From Paeniglutamicibacter sp. Y32M11 (GTDB lineage Bacteria; Actinomycetota; Actinomycetes; Actinomycetales; Micrococcaceae): a stretch of DNA of 64,000 nucleotides. The position numbers and the translations under genes are program-made. Each line of letters starts with the position of its first letter. The first letter of the stretch is position 1. Shown one piece after another: positions 36,964 to 46,248 of the stretch. Below the pieces are notes generated by a model that did no database searches, was not told the DNA's origin, and was given only the letters and a program-made list of their open reading frames with translations. Where the stretch lies: positions 806,001 to 870,000 of the forward strand of contig NZ_CP079107.1 of NCBI RefSeq assembly GCF_019285735.1. Direction: 5' to 3'.

Positions 36964-37296
36964 CGACACTAACTCCATTGGTTGGAATATCTTTGAGTTG
37001 ATATTAGCAGCGAAACACGTCCCGTGAGCATAGGGGGGAGCATCGAAGATGCTTCCCGCTGACCTTGAGAAAAACCCGGACAACTTTTGGCGGGCGCTGC
37101 TATTTTGATTCACCATCAGCCGCCTGGAACCGGAAAATCACTGGCCGGGAGCGTGGAAATGCTGCAGCGAATTCTCAAAAAGCCGTTGATTGAACGAAAA
37201 GTTGTTGAAATGTAGTCAGAATGGGATTTATTCGGCGTCGCCAACCGTTGAACCAACGTAGGCTATTTGTAGACAACCCTACCGAGGAGAATAATC
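36964..37296. other. 333-nt gene-free stretch, lower GC
   Basis: Divergent gap between the small lipoprotein and the Bax-inhibitor-like gene. It is visibly richer in A/T than its surroundings. It contains a hairpin (GGGAGCATC-GAA-GATGCTTCC, about 37038-37058) and, near its right end, a candidate promoter TTGAAC (37248-37253), 16 nt, TAGACA (37270-37275). I see no convincing ORF or RNA gene. Confidence 0.5.
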
Positions 37297-38109
37297 ATGG
37301 CCCTGGGCGGAAACCCGGTCTTTAATTCCAAGAATTACCGCGAGCAGACCCGTGCGGCCGGCGCAACGGGTGCCGCGTCCACGACTTATGCTCAGCCGAT
37401 GAGCTCGCAAGCGTTGCAGGATATGTACTCGCAGCCATCTGCTTCGCCGCAGGACACTGGCCGTATGACCTACGCCGATGTCATCAACAAGACGCTGCTT
37501 AGCCTCGGCTTGGTGCTTATTGGTGCAGGCATTGGCTGGCAGATGTCCGGTCTAATGCTCGTTGGTGCAATTGTTGGCTTGGTCCTTGGTCTGGTCAACT
37601 CGTTTAAGCGTCAGCCGTCGCCGGTGCTGATCATGTTGTACGCAGGCTTCGAGGGCTTGTTCCTCGGCGGCCTCTCAAGGTTCTTTGAGAACATGTACCC
37701 GGGCATTGCCGTCCAGGCTGTACTCGCGACTTTCTCGGTCTTCGCCGTGACCTTGGTGCTGTACCGCTCCGGTAAGTACCGTGCAACCCCGAAGATGACC
37801 CGCATGTTCATGATCGCGATGATCGGCTACGGCGTATTCTCGCTGCTGAACTTCGTGCTGATGATGACCGGGACCATCGACGGTATGTTCGGTATGCGCA
37901 GCGGATTGTTGGGCCTGGGTATCGGTGTGCTGGCAGTGTTGCTGGCCACCTACGCGCTGGTTCTTGACTTCACCAATATCTCCGACGGCGTACGCCAAGG
38001 CGCTCCGGCCAAGATGGCGTGGTCTGCGGCGTTCGGGCTGACCGTGACCCTTATTTGGCTGTACGTGGAGATTCTGCGCATTCTGGCCATCCTGCGTGGC
38101 GACGACTAG
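37297..38109 (+). CDS. Bax inhibitor-1 / YccA-family membrane protein
   Basis: Polytopic membrane protein of 270 residues with a hydrophilic ~65-residue N-terminus and seven hydrophobic segments. Family landmarks are YAGFEGLFLGGLSRFFEN (~109), the gating-type Asp in LVLDFTNISDGVRQGAPAKM (~222-241) and the final helix before the Asp-Asp C-terminus. Homologues behave as pH-sensitive calcium leak channels; the bacterial role is unsettled. ATG at 37297 has GAGGAG 7 nt upstream. A strong terminator follows. Confidence 0.9.
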   Translation: MALGGNPVFNSKNYREQTRAAGATGAASTTYAQPMSSQALQDMYSQPSASPQDTGRMTYADVINKTLLSLGLVLIGAGIGWQMSGLMLVGAIVGLVLGLVNSFKRQPSPVLIMLYAGFEGLFLGGLSRFFENMYPGIAVQAVLATFSVFAVTLVLYRSGKYRATPKMTRMFMIAMIGYGVFSLLNFVLMMTGTIDGMFGMRSGLLGLGIGVLAVLLATYALVLDFTNISDGVRQGAPAKMAWSAAFGLTVTLIWLYVEILRILAILRGDD

Positions 38110-38125
38110 TCAATTTGCTGTGTGA

Positions 38126-38169
38126 CCGCGGGGCAGTACCCATTATTTGGGTACTGCCCCGCGGTTTTT
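38126..38169 (+). terminator. Rho-independent terminator after the Bax-inhibitor gene
   Basis: Perfect 17-bp stem, CCGCGGGGCAGTACCCA (38126-38142) with TGGGTACTGCCCCGCGG (38148-38164), 5-nt loop, TTTTT directly after. Confidence 0.93.
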
Positions 38170-38301
38170 CTGCAATATGGGCGTCATCTTTGCCGCGCAG
38201 GCAACTTCCAAGGGATACCGTATGTTCATGGCTAAGTTAGGCAGAGTCCCTGCAAAGAGCAACCAGCGGTGCTTATGCGCAGATTTATGTGGGGAAGCAC
38301 T

Positions 38302-39624
38302 ATGAAACTGCCGAACTTTTTTCATCGCTTGACGCTTGCCGAGGCCGCGAAGCGAGTTGCAGAATCCGCCGGACCAAAAGCAGTGCTGAACGACGACATG
38401 ATCGACTACGCCGAACCGGTTGAAGCCGAAGATTTGCCTTACGGTGTGCGTATCGCCGCATCCTGGGCCTGGCGACTGATTGTTATCGTTATTGCCGTTG
38501 GCATCTTTGTCTGGCTGCTCTCCCACGTATCTCTCTTGGTGATCCCGCTGATGATCGCCGCACTATTGGCCGGGCTGCTCAGCCCCGTGGTGAAGTTCCT
38601 GAACCGCAACCTGCGCTTCCCCAAGGGCCTCGCCGTGGGCGTGACAATGCTGGCCTTCCTGAGTCTGGTGGTGGGGGGACTGTCGTTGGTTGGTCATCGC
38701 CTGGTCACGGGATTCAACTCGCTATGGGCTCAAGCGCTCACCGGCATCGGTCAAATTCAGAACTGGATTTCGACGGGTCCGCTGGGCCTGAGCAACCAAG
38801 ACATTGATGCGCTCTTCCAAGATGCGTTGAATCAACTCAAGGACAATTCTTCCTCCATCCTCTCCGGCGCACTGTCGTGGGGAACCACCCTCGGGCACCT
38901 GGCGGCCGGAATGCTTCTGGTGTTCTTCTCGCTGATTTTCCTGTTGCTCGACGGCCAGATGATCGGACGCTTCTTCGTCAACATCCTGCCGCGTAAAGCA
39001 CGTCCGGCAGCGCACGGCGCCATGCGCCGCGGTTGGACCTCGATGGTCACCTACGTTCGTGTACAAGTATTTGTTGCCTTCATCGACGCCGTGGGCATCG
39101 GTGTTGGCGCACTGATTCTCGGTGTTCCGTTAGCGCTCCCGCTGGGCGTACTGGTCTTTGTCGGGTCCTTCATCCCCGTGGTCGGTGCCTTGCTCACCGG
39201 CGCAGTAGCGGTGTTGCTGGCCCTGGTGGCTAACGGACCGGTTAACGCCATGATCATGCTCTTGATAGTTCTCTTTGTTCAGCAGGCCGAATCACACATC
39301 CTGCAGCCGCTGATCATGGGTAAGGCAGTCAGTTTGCACCCACTGGCGGTTGTCATGGCGGTTACCGGCGGAACGATCGTCGCCGGTGTGGCAGGAGCAC
39401 TGTTTGCCGTTCCCGTGTTGGCAGTGGCCAACACCGTGGTCAAATACATTGCCGACCGGGGCTGGGAGCACGATCCACTCTTTGGGCCAGAAGCCGCCGC
39501 CGCGGCCATGGCCATGGCCACGAATGGGGGCGCACGAATTACCAAGCCGGTCCGCACCGCGGAACCGGCTCCCGCCGACCTTGATGGAGAAGAGCCGGAG
39601 CCGGCAGCTGATCCGCGGCAATAA
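38302..39624 (+). CDS. AI-2E (PerM)-family membrane protein
   Basis: About eight hydrophobic segments in 440 residues. Family marks are the first helix pair (IVIVIAVGIFVWLLSHV, LVIPLMIAALLAGLLSPVV), the long amphipathic middle (SNQDIDALFQDALNQL), and the C-terminal HPLAVVMAVTGGTIVAGVAG. Members include sodium/proton antiporters and the E. coli AI-2 exporter TqsA; substrate unknown here. ATG at 38302 (MKLPNFF) follows GGGGAAG and is preferred to 38269. The C-terminal ~45 residues are Ala/Pro/Glu-rich. Confidence 0.87.
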   Translation: MKLPNFFHRLTLAEAAKRVAESAGPKAVLNDDMIDYAEPVEAEDLPYGVRIAASWAWRLIVIVIAVGIFVWLLSHVSLLVIPLMIAALLAGLLSPVVKFLNRNLRFPKGLAVGVTMLAFLSLVVGGLSLVGHRLVTGFNSLWAQALTGIGQIQNWISTGPLGLSNQDIDALFQDALNQLKDNSSSILSGALSWGTTLGHLAAGMLLVFFSLIFLLLDGQMIGRFFVNILPRKARPAAHGAMRRGWTSMVTYVRVQVFVAFIDAVGIGVGALILGVPLALPLGVLVFVGSFIPVVGALLTGAVAVLLALVANGPVNAMIMLLIVLFVQQAESHILQPLIMGKAVSLHPLAVVMAVTGGTIVAGVAGALFAVPVLAVANTVVKYIADRGWEHDPLFGPEAAAAAMAMATNGGARITKPVRTAEPAPADLDGEEPEPAADPRQ

Positions 39625-39720
39625 CGCTCCACCGGTTATTGCCCAAGGCCAGGCCCTTAGGTACTCGCCCCCGATTGCATTCGCGTGTTTACACCCCACG
39701 CCCTGAAGAAAGTCATCCCC

Positions 39721-40971
39721 ATGATCCAGAAGACCACACTCCCGGTGACCCTGTCAGACATCGAGAACGCGCGGGACCTACTCGAGGGCATCATCGTCCG
39801 CACCCCCATGGAGCACTCGCGGGCACTTTCGCTTGCCATCGGCTCCGAGGTGTTCCTCAAATGCGAAAACCTGCAACGCGCGGGATCCTTTAAGGTCCGC
39901 GGCGCGTACGTGCGCATGGCCAAACTTAGTGCCGAGGAACGCGCCCGTGGCGTCGTGGCGGCCTCCGCAGGTAACCACGCCCAAGGCGTCGCCCAGGCCG
40001 CTCGCCGGCTGGGCATCAAGGCCCGCATCTACATGCCGCTGGGCGTGGCACTGCCCAAGCTCACCGCGACCCGTGACCACGGAGCCGAGGTCATCCTCCA
40101 CGGTCACAACGTTGACGAGGCCCTCGCCGAGGCCGAACGTTATGCCACGGCGACCGGAGCGGTCTTCGTCCACCCCTTTGATAACCCAGACATCATCGCC
40201 GGTCAGGGCACCATCGGCTTGGAGATCCTTGACCAGCTGCCGGACGTCGACACCGTTTTAATGGGAGTGGGTGGCGGCGGACTGCTGGCAGGAGTAGCAG
40301 TAGCCATCAAGAGCCGTGCCAAGGAACTGGGCCGCGAGATCAAGATCATCGGAGTGCAGGCGGAGAACGCCGCGGCCTACCCTCCGTCCCTTGCCGCCGA
40401 CGCACTGGTCCCGCTGGATACAGTGCGCACCATCGCCGACGGCATCGCCGTGGGCCGCCCGGGCCAGCTGCCCTTCGCGATCATCCGAGAACTGGTTGAC
40501 GACGTGGTCACCGTCTCCGAGGACGGACTGGCTCGAGCCTTGGTGTTCCTGATGGAACGTTCCAAGCTGGTGGTTGAGCCGGCCGGTGCCGTGGGTGTTG
40601 CGGCTCTGCTGGAGGGCAAGCTCGAGGAATTGGGCATCAATCCCACTAAAACCGCCGTCATCCTATCCGGTGGAAACATCGACCCGCTCTTGATGTTGAA
40701 GGTCATCCAGCGTGGTCTCTCCGCGGCGGGACGTTACCTCACGGTGCGCATGATGCTTGATGATCGTCCCGGCGAGCTGGCTACAATCTCCCGCGTCATC
40801 GCCGAATCCGACGCGAACGTTACCCGACTGGACCACACTCGGGTCGGCGGTTCGCTATCCATGGGCGATGTGGCAATCACCATTGACATGGAAACCAAGG
40901 GCCACGAACATTCGGAGGCGGTTCTGAACAACCTGAGGGCCGAAGGCTTCCAACCCATGGTGATGAGCTAA
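39721..40971 (+). CDS. ilvA: Threonine ammonia-lyase (threonine dehydratase) with one ACT-like domain
   Basis: PLP enzyme converting threonine to 2-oxobutyrate. The PLP Lys is in RAGSFKVRGAYVRM (~55), the phosphate-binding loop is MGVGGGGLLAGVAVAIK (~181) and the substrate loop is ASAGNHAQGVAQAA (~81). A single C-terminal ACT-like domain (LTVRMMLDDRPGELATISRV, ~340-360) makes this the ~400-residue form, which may be biosynthetic or catabolic. ATG at 39721 has only GAAGAAAG upstream; GTG at 39685 in the same frame is an alternative. It is a single-gene unit with a terminator. Confidence 0.92.
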   Translation: MIQKTTLPVTLSDIENARDLLEGIIVRTPMEHSRALSLAIGSEVFLKCENLQRAGSFKVRGAYVRMAKLSAEERARGVVAASAGNHAQGVAQAARRLGIKARIYMPLGVALPKLTATRDHGAEVILHGHNVDEALAEAERYATATGAVFVHPFDNPDIIAGQGTIGLEILDQLPDVDTVLMGVGGGGLLAGVAVAIKSRAKELGREIKIIGVQAENAAAYPPSLAADALVPLDTVRTIADGIAVGRPGQLPFAIIRELVDDVVTVSEDGLARALVFLMERSKLVVEPAGAVGVAALLEGKLEELGINPTKTAVILSGGNIDPLLMLKVIQRGLSAAGRYLTVRMMLDDRPGELATISRVIAESDANVTRLDHTRVGGSLSMGDVAITIDMETKGHEHSEAVLNNLRAEGFQPMVMS

Positions 40972-40999
40972 AAGTCTTGAGCTCCTTCACCAGGACATA

Positions 41000-41070
41000 A
41001 CGCCCCGTCACTGTGCCCAGCCATCGAGAAATCATTCGGTGAGTCGGGGCAACGACGGGGCGTGATTTTT
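41000..41070 (+). terminator. Terminator after ilvA
   Basis: ACGCCCCGTC (41000-41009) pairs with GACGGGGCGT (41054-41063), followed by GATTTTT. The loop is long (44 nt) and partly self-complementary. Confidence 0.75.
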
Positions 41071-41222
41071 ATGAACGCCAAGGTCTGCAGCTGCCGGTTA
41101 ACGACAGCTGGCCACCGATGTTCGGTTCGTCATCGTTTCCCCAGAGGGAAAACCATGAAAATCTCGAAACATCGATGGCCAGCTAAACACCTCACCTCAG
41201 CTAGAGGATCGGGCGAAAATGC

Positions 41223-41717
41223 TTAGGCGCTGTACGGCTTGCAGGAAAGGATCTCTACGGTGATTTCCTTGCCGTTGGGCGCGGTGTAGCTGACGGATTC
41301 GCCGGACTTGACGCCGTGAACTGCCGCACCGATCGGGGACTGTTCCGAGTAGACCTCAAGGTCAGTATCTCCGGCGACCTCACGGCTTCCAAAGAGGAAG
41401 GTGGTCTTGTCGCCGGCGATGATGGCTTCAACCAGCATGCCGGGTTCAACGATTCCGTCATCGGCCGGTGCTGCGCCCACCAAGGCGCGACGCAACAGGC
41501 TCTTGAGGTAGGAAATGCGGGCCTCGGCCTTGCCCTGCTCCTCCTTGGCAGCGTGGTAGCCACCGTTCTCCTTGAGGTCGCCCTCGGACCGTGCCTGCTC
41601 GATGCGGTCTACGATTTCGGCACGGCCGGGCCCCGAGAGGTGCTCAAGTTCGGCTGTGAGGCGGTCGAAAGCCTCTTGGGTCAGCCAATCAGCGGGTTCG
41701 TGATTTGTCGTGGTCAC
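41223..41717 (-). CDS. greA: Transcription elongation factor GreA
   Basis: Enters the RNA polymerase secondary channel and triggers cleavage of backtracked RNA. 164 residues: N-terminal coiled coil with the acidic tip (RSEGDLKENGGYHAAKEE, ~46-63; the Asp-Leu-Lys-Glu-Asn catalytic turn is intact) and a C-terminal FKBP-like domain (EQSPIGAAVHGVKSGESVSY). GTG at 41717 has AAGGAG 8 nt upstream. It lies beside DUF4307 and mca as in mycobacteria. The leader carries a switch-like structure at 41769-41865. Confidence 0.95.
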   Translation of the reverse strand: MTTTNHEPADWLTQEAFDRLTAELEHLSGPGRAEIVDRIEQARSEGDLKENGGYHAAKEEQGKAEARISYLKSLLRRALVGAAPADDGIVEPGMLVEAIIAGDKTTFLFGSREVAGDTDLEVYSEQSPIGAAVHGVKSGESVSYTAPNGKEITVEILSCKPYSA

Positions 41718-41768
41718 TGGGTACTCCTTGTGTTATCAGGGGCCGCTGCTCCGGGAAGGAACAACAAG

Positions 41769-41865
41769 CCGTGACGGTCCCGCGCGATGACGCGTCCAAC
41801 ATCTAGCAAGCAAAGACCCCGCACAGTGGGTGAAGAACTTTGTCCGTCACGGTCTGTAGCGGGGC
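41769..41865 (-). promoter_or_regulatory. Structured region in the DUF4307-greA gap (terminator or attenuator)
   Basis: On the minus strand GCCCCGC-T-ACAG (41865-41854) pairs with CTGT-GCGGGGT (41826-41816), 11 bp with one bulge, followed by CTTTGCTT. Its loop exposes CCGTGACGG (41852-41844), exactly complementary to CCGTCACGG (41777-41769) further on. The two pairings could form a pseudoknot or compete. It may end DUF4307 transcription or regulate greA. Confidence 0.45.
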
Positions 41866-41993
41866 ATTAACGTATTAGAAAGATATTAGCCGTCAACTGG
41901 GTAATTGCCCAAGAGGTTGAGCTTTTGGCGTAGCGGCGAGTCTCCGCGGCTCGCGGAGTTGCAGCGCCCGAAGATGTGTGACTCGTTTCCGGC

Positions 41994-42395
41994 CTAAGAG
42001 TCCTTGGCGAGTCGGCACGACTCGATGCCGGCGGTGGTCGAGAGCGCTTCGGTGCGCAGGTCAACGACCACCCGTGTGGTGGTCATGCCCCTACCCTCGG
42101 TGGGTCCAAGAACTAGCGTCTTCCAGCCAACGATGGCGTAAGACTCATTTAGGGCACGCACATCGCACACGATCGTGGCGCTGGCATCCTTGGAGATATC
42201 AACGGTTGCCGTGGCGCTGGTGGCGGAGTGGACCTCGAAGGAGTTGTCCTTATAGTCCATTCCGGACGTACTGGCGAAGGTCAAATAGAGGGCACCGAGT
42301 ACCAGAGCAGCCAAGCCGACGACGATGAGCGTCGCGCGAGTTCTTTTAGTGAGGCGTCGCTTGGGCGATCCGTACCTATTAGTTAAGCTGGACAT
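41994..42395 (-). CDS. DUF4307-domain membrane protein
   Basis: Conserved actinobacterial protein of unknown function, 133 residues. A basic N-terminus (SPKRRLTKRTR) precedes one membrane helix (ATLIVVGLAALVLGALYLTF, ~22-41); the outer domain contains two Cys (IVCDVRAL and ESCRLAKDS) that may pair. ATG at 42395 has GAAAGGGG 5 nt upstream. It is divergent from mca and upstream of greA, the same arrangement as Rv1080c-Rv1082. Confidence 0.85.
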   Translation of the reverse strand: MSSLTNRYGSPKRRLTKRTRATLIVVGLAALVLGALYLTFASTSGMDYKDNSFEVHSATSATATVDISKDASATIVCDVRALNESYAIVGWKTLVLGPTEGRGMTTTRVVVDLRTEALSTTAGIESCRLAKDS

Positions 42396-42505
42396 TGGCG
42401 CCCCTTTCGATTCGTGGGCGTCGTGGCCGGGAAATCATCCCTACCAGTCTAAGCCTTGGCTAAGGGGAACCCTTCACCGAGCAAGAGGAAGTTGGAGTCA
42501 CCTAC

Positions 42506-43423
42506 GTGGAAGAGCACAACGTGGAGCACATCGCTGATTCAACGGGCCTGCGATTGCTGGCTGTTCATGCACACCCCGACGATGAATCGTCAAAGGGGTC
42601 GGCCACCATGGCCGCATACGTTGCCGCAGGGGCCACCGTCATGGTTGCTACATGCACCGGAGGCGAACGCGGAGACATCCTCAACGCGGCGGTGGGCGAA
42701 CTCGCTCACGCCCACCGTGACTTAGCCGGGGTGCGCCGCACAGAAATGGCCGAGGCCGCAGCCGTGCTGGGCATCGAGCACCGCTGGCTGGGTTTTGTTG
42801 ATTCTGGGCTGCCTGAGGGTGACCCGCTGCCCGAGCTGCCCTTCGGAGCTTTTGCGCTACAGCCGCTGGAGCGGGCAGCAGCCCCACTGATCCGGTTGAT
42901 CCGCGATTTTAAGCCGCACGTCATCATTGCCTACGACGAAAACGGCGGTTACCCGCACCCTGACCACATTCAGGCCCACAAGGTGGCAATGTACGCCTAC
43001 GAACACGCGGCGAATGAGCAGAGCTCTCCGGAACTCGGTCCGAGCTGGGAAACCTCGAAACTGTACTACGACCGAGGATTCGCTCCGGAACGCTTCAAAA
43101 CCCTGCACTACGCCATGCTTGAAGCCGGCATGGAATCTCCCTTTGCCGAACGCGTGAAGGCGTGGGAAGAGCACCCCGACGAGCAGTTCTTCGGTTGGGT
43201 GACTCCGCACGTGACGACCACACAAATCCACTGCGCCGACTATTTCACCAAGCGTGATCAAGCATTGTTGGCACATCGAACACAGATTGACCCGAACGGA
43301 TTCTTCTTCGCCGTCCCGGAAACCATCACCGCTAAGGTGTGGCCGTGGGAGGACTTCACCATGATCAAGTCATCGGTTCCGACCACACTCCCAGAGAACG
43401 ACCTGTTTGCCGGTCTAAGATAG
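42506..43423 (+). CDS. mca: Mycothiol S-conjugate amidase
   Basis: Zinc amidase that splits mycothiol-drug adducts so that the mercapturic acid can be exported; a marker of mycothiol-making actinobacteria. The LmbE/PIG-L zinc site is HAHPDDESSKG (~21), with TGGERGD (~52) and GGYPHPDHIQAH (~149) completing it. 305 residues. The related MshB deacetylase is shorter in its C-terminal region; position and length favour Mca. GTG at 42506 has TTGGAG 8 nt upstream. The small membrane protein follows after 49 nt. Confidence 0.92.
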   Translation: MEEHNVEHIADSTGLRLLAVHAHPDDESSKGSATMAAYVAAGATVMVATCTGGERGDILNAAVGELAHAHRDLAGVRRTEMAEAAAVLGIEHRWLGFVDSGLPEGDPLPELPFGAFALQPLERAAAPLIRLIRDFKPHVIIAYDENGGYPHPDHIQAHKVAMYAYEHAANEQSSPELGPSWETSKLYYDRGFAPERFKTLHYAMLEAGMESPFAERVKAWEEHPDEQFFGWVTPHVTTTQIHCADYFTKRDQALLAHRTQIDPNGFFFAVPETITAKVWPWEDFTMIKSSVPTTLPENDLFAGLR

Positions 43424-43472
43424 GTACCGTACCGGTGATTCCGGTCGCCAACTTCTAGAAAGAGCCTCGCGC

Positions 43473-43745
43473 GTGTATTCGTTCCTGCTTTATGCAGCCT
43501 CTGTCAGTCCGTCCCCGGTTCCCGGAGAATCCGTCGGTGATGCGGCTCAGGCCATTGGCCCGGGTTTCGTCGGCTTTGTGGCCACTGCGGCCGTTGTCAT
43601 CGTCACCATATTCCTGATTCGCGACATGACCCGTCGAATCCGCAAGGTTCGTTACCGCGGCGAAGCCGAAGCGCGCCAGGCGCTCTTGGTGGAAAAGGGC
43701 AAGGATATTCAGCCTGACGAGCCCGGGGACCTGCCCGCACGCTGA
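43473..43745 (+). CDS. Small membrane protein conserved next to mca
   Basis: A 90-residue protein of unknown function with one hydrophobic segment (GFVGFVATAAVVIVTIFLI, ~30-49) followed by a basic stretch (RDMTRRIRKVRYRGEAEAR), so the C-terminus is probably cytosolic. A protein of this size and shape lies at the same place in M. tuberculosis (Rv1083). GTG at 43473 has AGAAAGAG upstream. A terminator follows. Confidence 0.75.
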   Translation: MYSFLLYAASVSPSPVPGESVGDAAQAIGPGFVGFVATAAVVIVTIFLIRDMTRRIRKVRYRGEAEARQALLVEKGKDIQPDEPGDLPAR

Positions 43746-43762
43746 TAGCAGAAACTTTTCCG

Positions 43763-43788
43763 GCGGCCCCGTGTTCTCACGGGGCCGC
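43763..43788 (+). terminator. Terminator after the mca operon
   Basis: Perfect 11-bp stem GCGGCCCCGTG (43763-43773) with CACGGGGCCGC (43778-43788), TTCT loop, followed by TTCTG. Confidence 0.75.
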
Positions 43789-43871
43789 TTCTGCATCCCC
43801 GGACCGGCCGAGAGTCTCGCAGGAGCAGGCGTTACGGGTGGGAGTCGGGTGTCATAGCGTAGGGTGCCACC

Positions 43872-46127
43872 ATGGGACAACGAATCGCCACCAGCACCTC
43901 TGCCTACCTGCGGCAGCATGCACATCAACCGGTGGACTGGTGGCCCTACGGCGATGAGGCCTTTGCCGAGGCTGCGGCTCGGAATATTCCGGTGTTTGTA
44001 TCCATTGGATATTCGGCGTGCCACTGGTGCCATGTGATGGCGCGTGAGTCCTTTGATGATCCCCGCGTTGCTGCCTATCTCAACGAACATTTTGTTCCGA
44101 TCAAGATTGACCGCGAGGAGCACCCAGCGGTTGATGAGGCCTACATGGCGGCCACCCAAACACTGACCGGCGCCGGAGGTTGGCCCATGAGCGTCTTTAC
44201 GCTCGCCGACGGACGGGCCATTCATGCCGGGACCTATTTCCCGCCCACGCCACGGCCGGGCACACCCTCCTTTATGCAGGTACTAGAGGCAGTTTCCGAT
44301 GCCTGGGTTCACCGCCGTGCGGCGCTGGAACTGCAGGCAGCAACGCTGGCCGAACACCTGGGTTCGGTGGCAGGTGGGCAAACCAAAATGTTTGCCAAGG
44401 CACTACCCCTACCCACCAGCGTTAATGGATCGGCGCTGGCCCCGGCACTCCAGTCGGCCATCCGCAAACTTGCCGAGACTGCTCATCCCACCGGCGGTTT
44501 TTCTCCGGCACCCAAGTTTCCGCCCAGCCCCGTCCTAGATTTTTTGCTGCGCGGCGCACTAGCTCTAGGTTCTGCGGCGTCGCTGGCCGGATCGCAGGCT
44601 TCGGACACTCTTGCCGTGATGGCCTCCAGTGCCCTTGCGGATCATGTGGGTGGCGGCTTTGCGCGCTATTGCGTTGATGAGCGGTGGAAGATCCCGCACT
44701 TTGAAAAGATGCTGTACGACAATGCCCAGTTGTTAGGTCTTTACGCCAGGGCCGCGGTTCAACTTCCGGATGCACAAACCGCAGAACTGTGTCGTCGCGC
44801 TGCCCACGGTATTCACCGCTGGCTCCGGCGGGATTTGCTGCTGCCCGGTGGCGGATTTGCCTCTTCGCTGGACGCCGACACCCTGATGCCCGATGGATCC
44901 CACGCGGAGGGAGCCACCTACACCTTCACCCGGAGGCAAGTGGCAGCGATCCTGGGTGAGCCCGACGGGGGCAGCTTTTGGGAACTATGGGACGGTGCCG
45001 CACCGAACGTGCGCGGTGCCACCACGGTGGCACCACCTGCCGATGACGTTGCGTTAACCATTGCCTTGGCACGCGTTCCCGAATTGGGGGAGTGGCCAGG
45101 GCTCGTGGCGGCCTTTGAAAAACTCGCGGCGGTCCGTGCACTACGGCCCCAGCCGGCCCGAGATGCGAAGGTCATTGCCGGGTGGAATGGTCTGGCCATC
45201 GCCGCGCTGGCCGAGGCCTCGGTTTTGCTGAGCGATCCGGAGATGGCGGTGACCGCCGTCGAGGTGGCCGAATATGTGCATTCGGTGCATTGGGACTCCG
45301 GCGGTGATGACGTGGCAGCTCGGCTTCATCGCATTAGTTACGACGGTGCGGCTAATACCTCGATCACCGCGGTTCTTGAAGACTATGCGGCGGTGGTGCT
45401 CGGTTTTCAACAACTTGGCGTTGCCACGGGGGATCATCTCTGGTTTGAGCGAGCCGACGAGATCCTTTCGATGGCTCAATCCCGCTTCCTGATCAACAAT
45501 GTGCCACGGGACACCGCCGGGAATGATCCGCGGGTGTTGGCCCTGCGTGCCGGGGTCAGCAGTGCTGAGGCATTGGACGATGCGGTACCAGCCGCGACCT
45601 CGATGCTCGCCGCCGCACTGCTGAATCGAGCTGGTCGCGCCCAACTCTCAGCAGGTCTCTGGCCTCAGTCGAGCGAACTCGATCACGGACAGAAAATCGA
45701 TGGCGAGGCACCTGTACATCAAGACAGCGAGGCCGACCTGGCACTGGTAAGAATGCTGCTGGGCTTTGTGCCCTCCGTCGCGCCCACGGCCCCGGCCGCG
45801 GTGGGTAGCGCACTGGGCGTTGCCACCCGGTTCTCCTATGGCTCGAGCACCGAGCTGGTCGTCTCGGGCGGAACTGCAACAGAACGTGAAGCGGCAGTTC
45901 GTTTGGGGGTGCTCTGCGGCGTGGCTCAATTCGGTGCACACAACGATACATCGGCGGCGTCTGAATACCCCTCCGGGCCCAAGGGGCAGCTGCGCATCTA
46001 TGTGTGTCGCGGTGGTTCATGTCATGCTCCGGTCAGTGATTTGCCGGCCCTGGCTGCACTGATCGTTCCGGGACTTTCGCGCAGCGTGCTGCGCCGATTA
46101 GGAGCAGGGCACTCCGTGGAGAGCTGA
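43872..46127 (+). CDS. Thioredoxin-domain (DUF255/YyaL-type) protein
   Basis: Large cytosolic protein of 751 residues. The N-terminal DUF255 thioredoxin fold holds the CxxC site in [18 protein letters not shown] (~50-67), then [14 protein letters not shown]. The middle and C-terminal parts are an alpha/alpha-barrel related to glycosyl hydrolases and epimerases ([20 protein letters not shown], ~275; [19 protein letters not shown], ~433). Activity is unknown. TAGGGT (43860-43865) lies 6 nt before ATG at 43872, with no ribosome-binding site: probably leaderless. It matches Rv1084 in order. Confidence 0.88.
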   Translation: MGQRIATSTSAYLRQHAHQPVDWWPYGDEAFAEAAARNIPVFVSIGYSACHWCHVMARESFDDPRVAAYLNEHFVPIKIDREEHPAVDEAYMAATQTLTGAGGWPMSVFTLADGRAIHAGTYFPPTPRPGTPSFMQVLEAVSDAWVHRRAALELQAATLAEHLGSVAGGQTKMFAKALPLPTSVNGSALAPALQSAIRKLAETAHPTGGFSPAPKFPPSPVLDFLLRGALALGSAASLAGSQASDTLAVMASSALADHVGGGFARYCVDERWKIPHFEKMLYDNAQLLGLYARAAVQLPDAQTAELCRRAAHGIHRWLRRDLLLPGGGFASSLDADTLMPDGSHAEGATYTFTRRQVAAILGEPDGGSFWELWDGAAPNVRGATTVAPPADDVALTIALARVPELGEWPGLVAAFEKLAAVRALRPQPARDAKVIAGWNGLAIAALAEASVLLSDPEMAVTAVEVAEYVHSVHWDSGGDDVAARLHRISYDGAANTSITAVLEDYAAVVLGFQQLGVATGDHLWFERADEILSMAQSRFLINNVPRDTAGNDPRVLALRAGVSSAEALDDAVPAATSMLAAALLNRAGRAQLSAGLWPQSSELDHGQKIDGEAPVHQDSEADLALVRMLLGFVPSVAPTAPAAVGSALGVATRFSYGSSTELVVSGGTATEREAAVRLGVLCGVAQFGAHNDTSAASEYPSGPKGQLRIYVCRGGSCHAPVSDLPALAALIVPGLSRSVLRRLGAGHSVES

Positions 46128-46203
46128 TGGCGTCGGCGGGGGAGCAACGGAGGATCCTGCTTCCAAGGCATGTACTTATTATCTAAAACATTGTTACTAT
46201 CGA

Positions 46204-46224
46204 GTTCGTGCGCACCGTACGAAC
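46204..46224. promoter_or_regulatory. Inverted repeat, possible operator of the secreted-protein gene
   Basis: GTTCGT (46204-46209) and ACGAAC (46219-46224) flank a 9-nt spacer, just after an AT-rich region with a TACTAT -10-like hexamer. It lies 25 nt before the start of the 308-residue secreted protein. A dimeric repressor site is plausible. Confidence 0.35.
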
Positions 46225-46248
46225 CCCGATGAGTGGCGGAAAATAATC

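Noticed and set aside
41718-41993. Second tRNA or small RNA gene in the greA-DUF4307 gap
   Set aside because: The complementary segments do not form a cloverleaf. Only the switch-like hairpin pair can be supported.
43872-44100. DUF255 protein as a simple thioredoxin
   Set aside because: The CHWC site is followed by ~650 residues of alpha/alpha-barrel, so it is the large YyaL-type protein and not a stand-alone redox protein.
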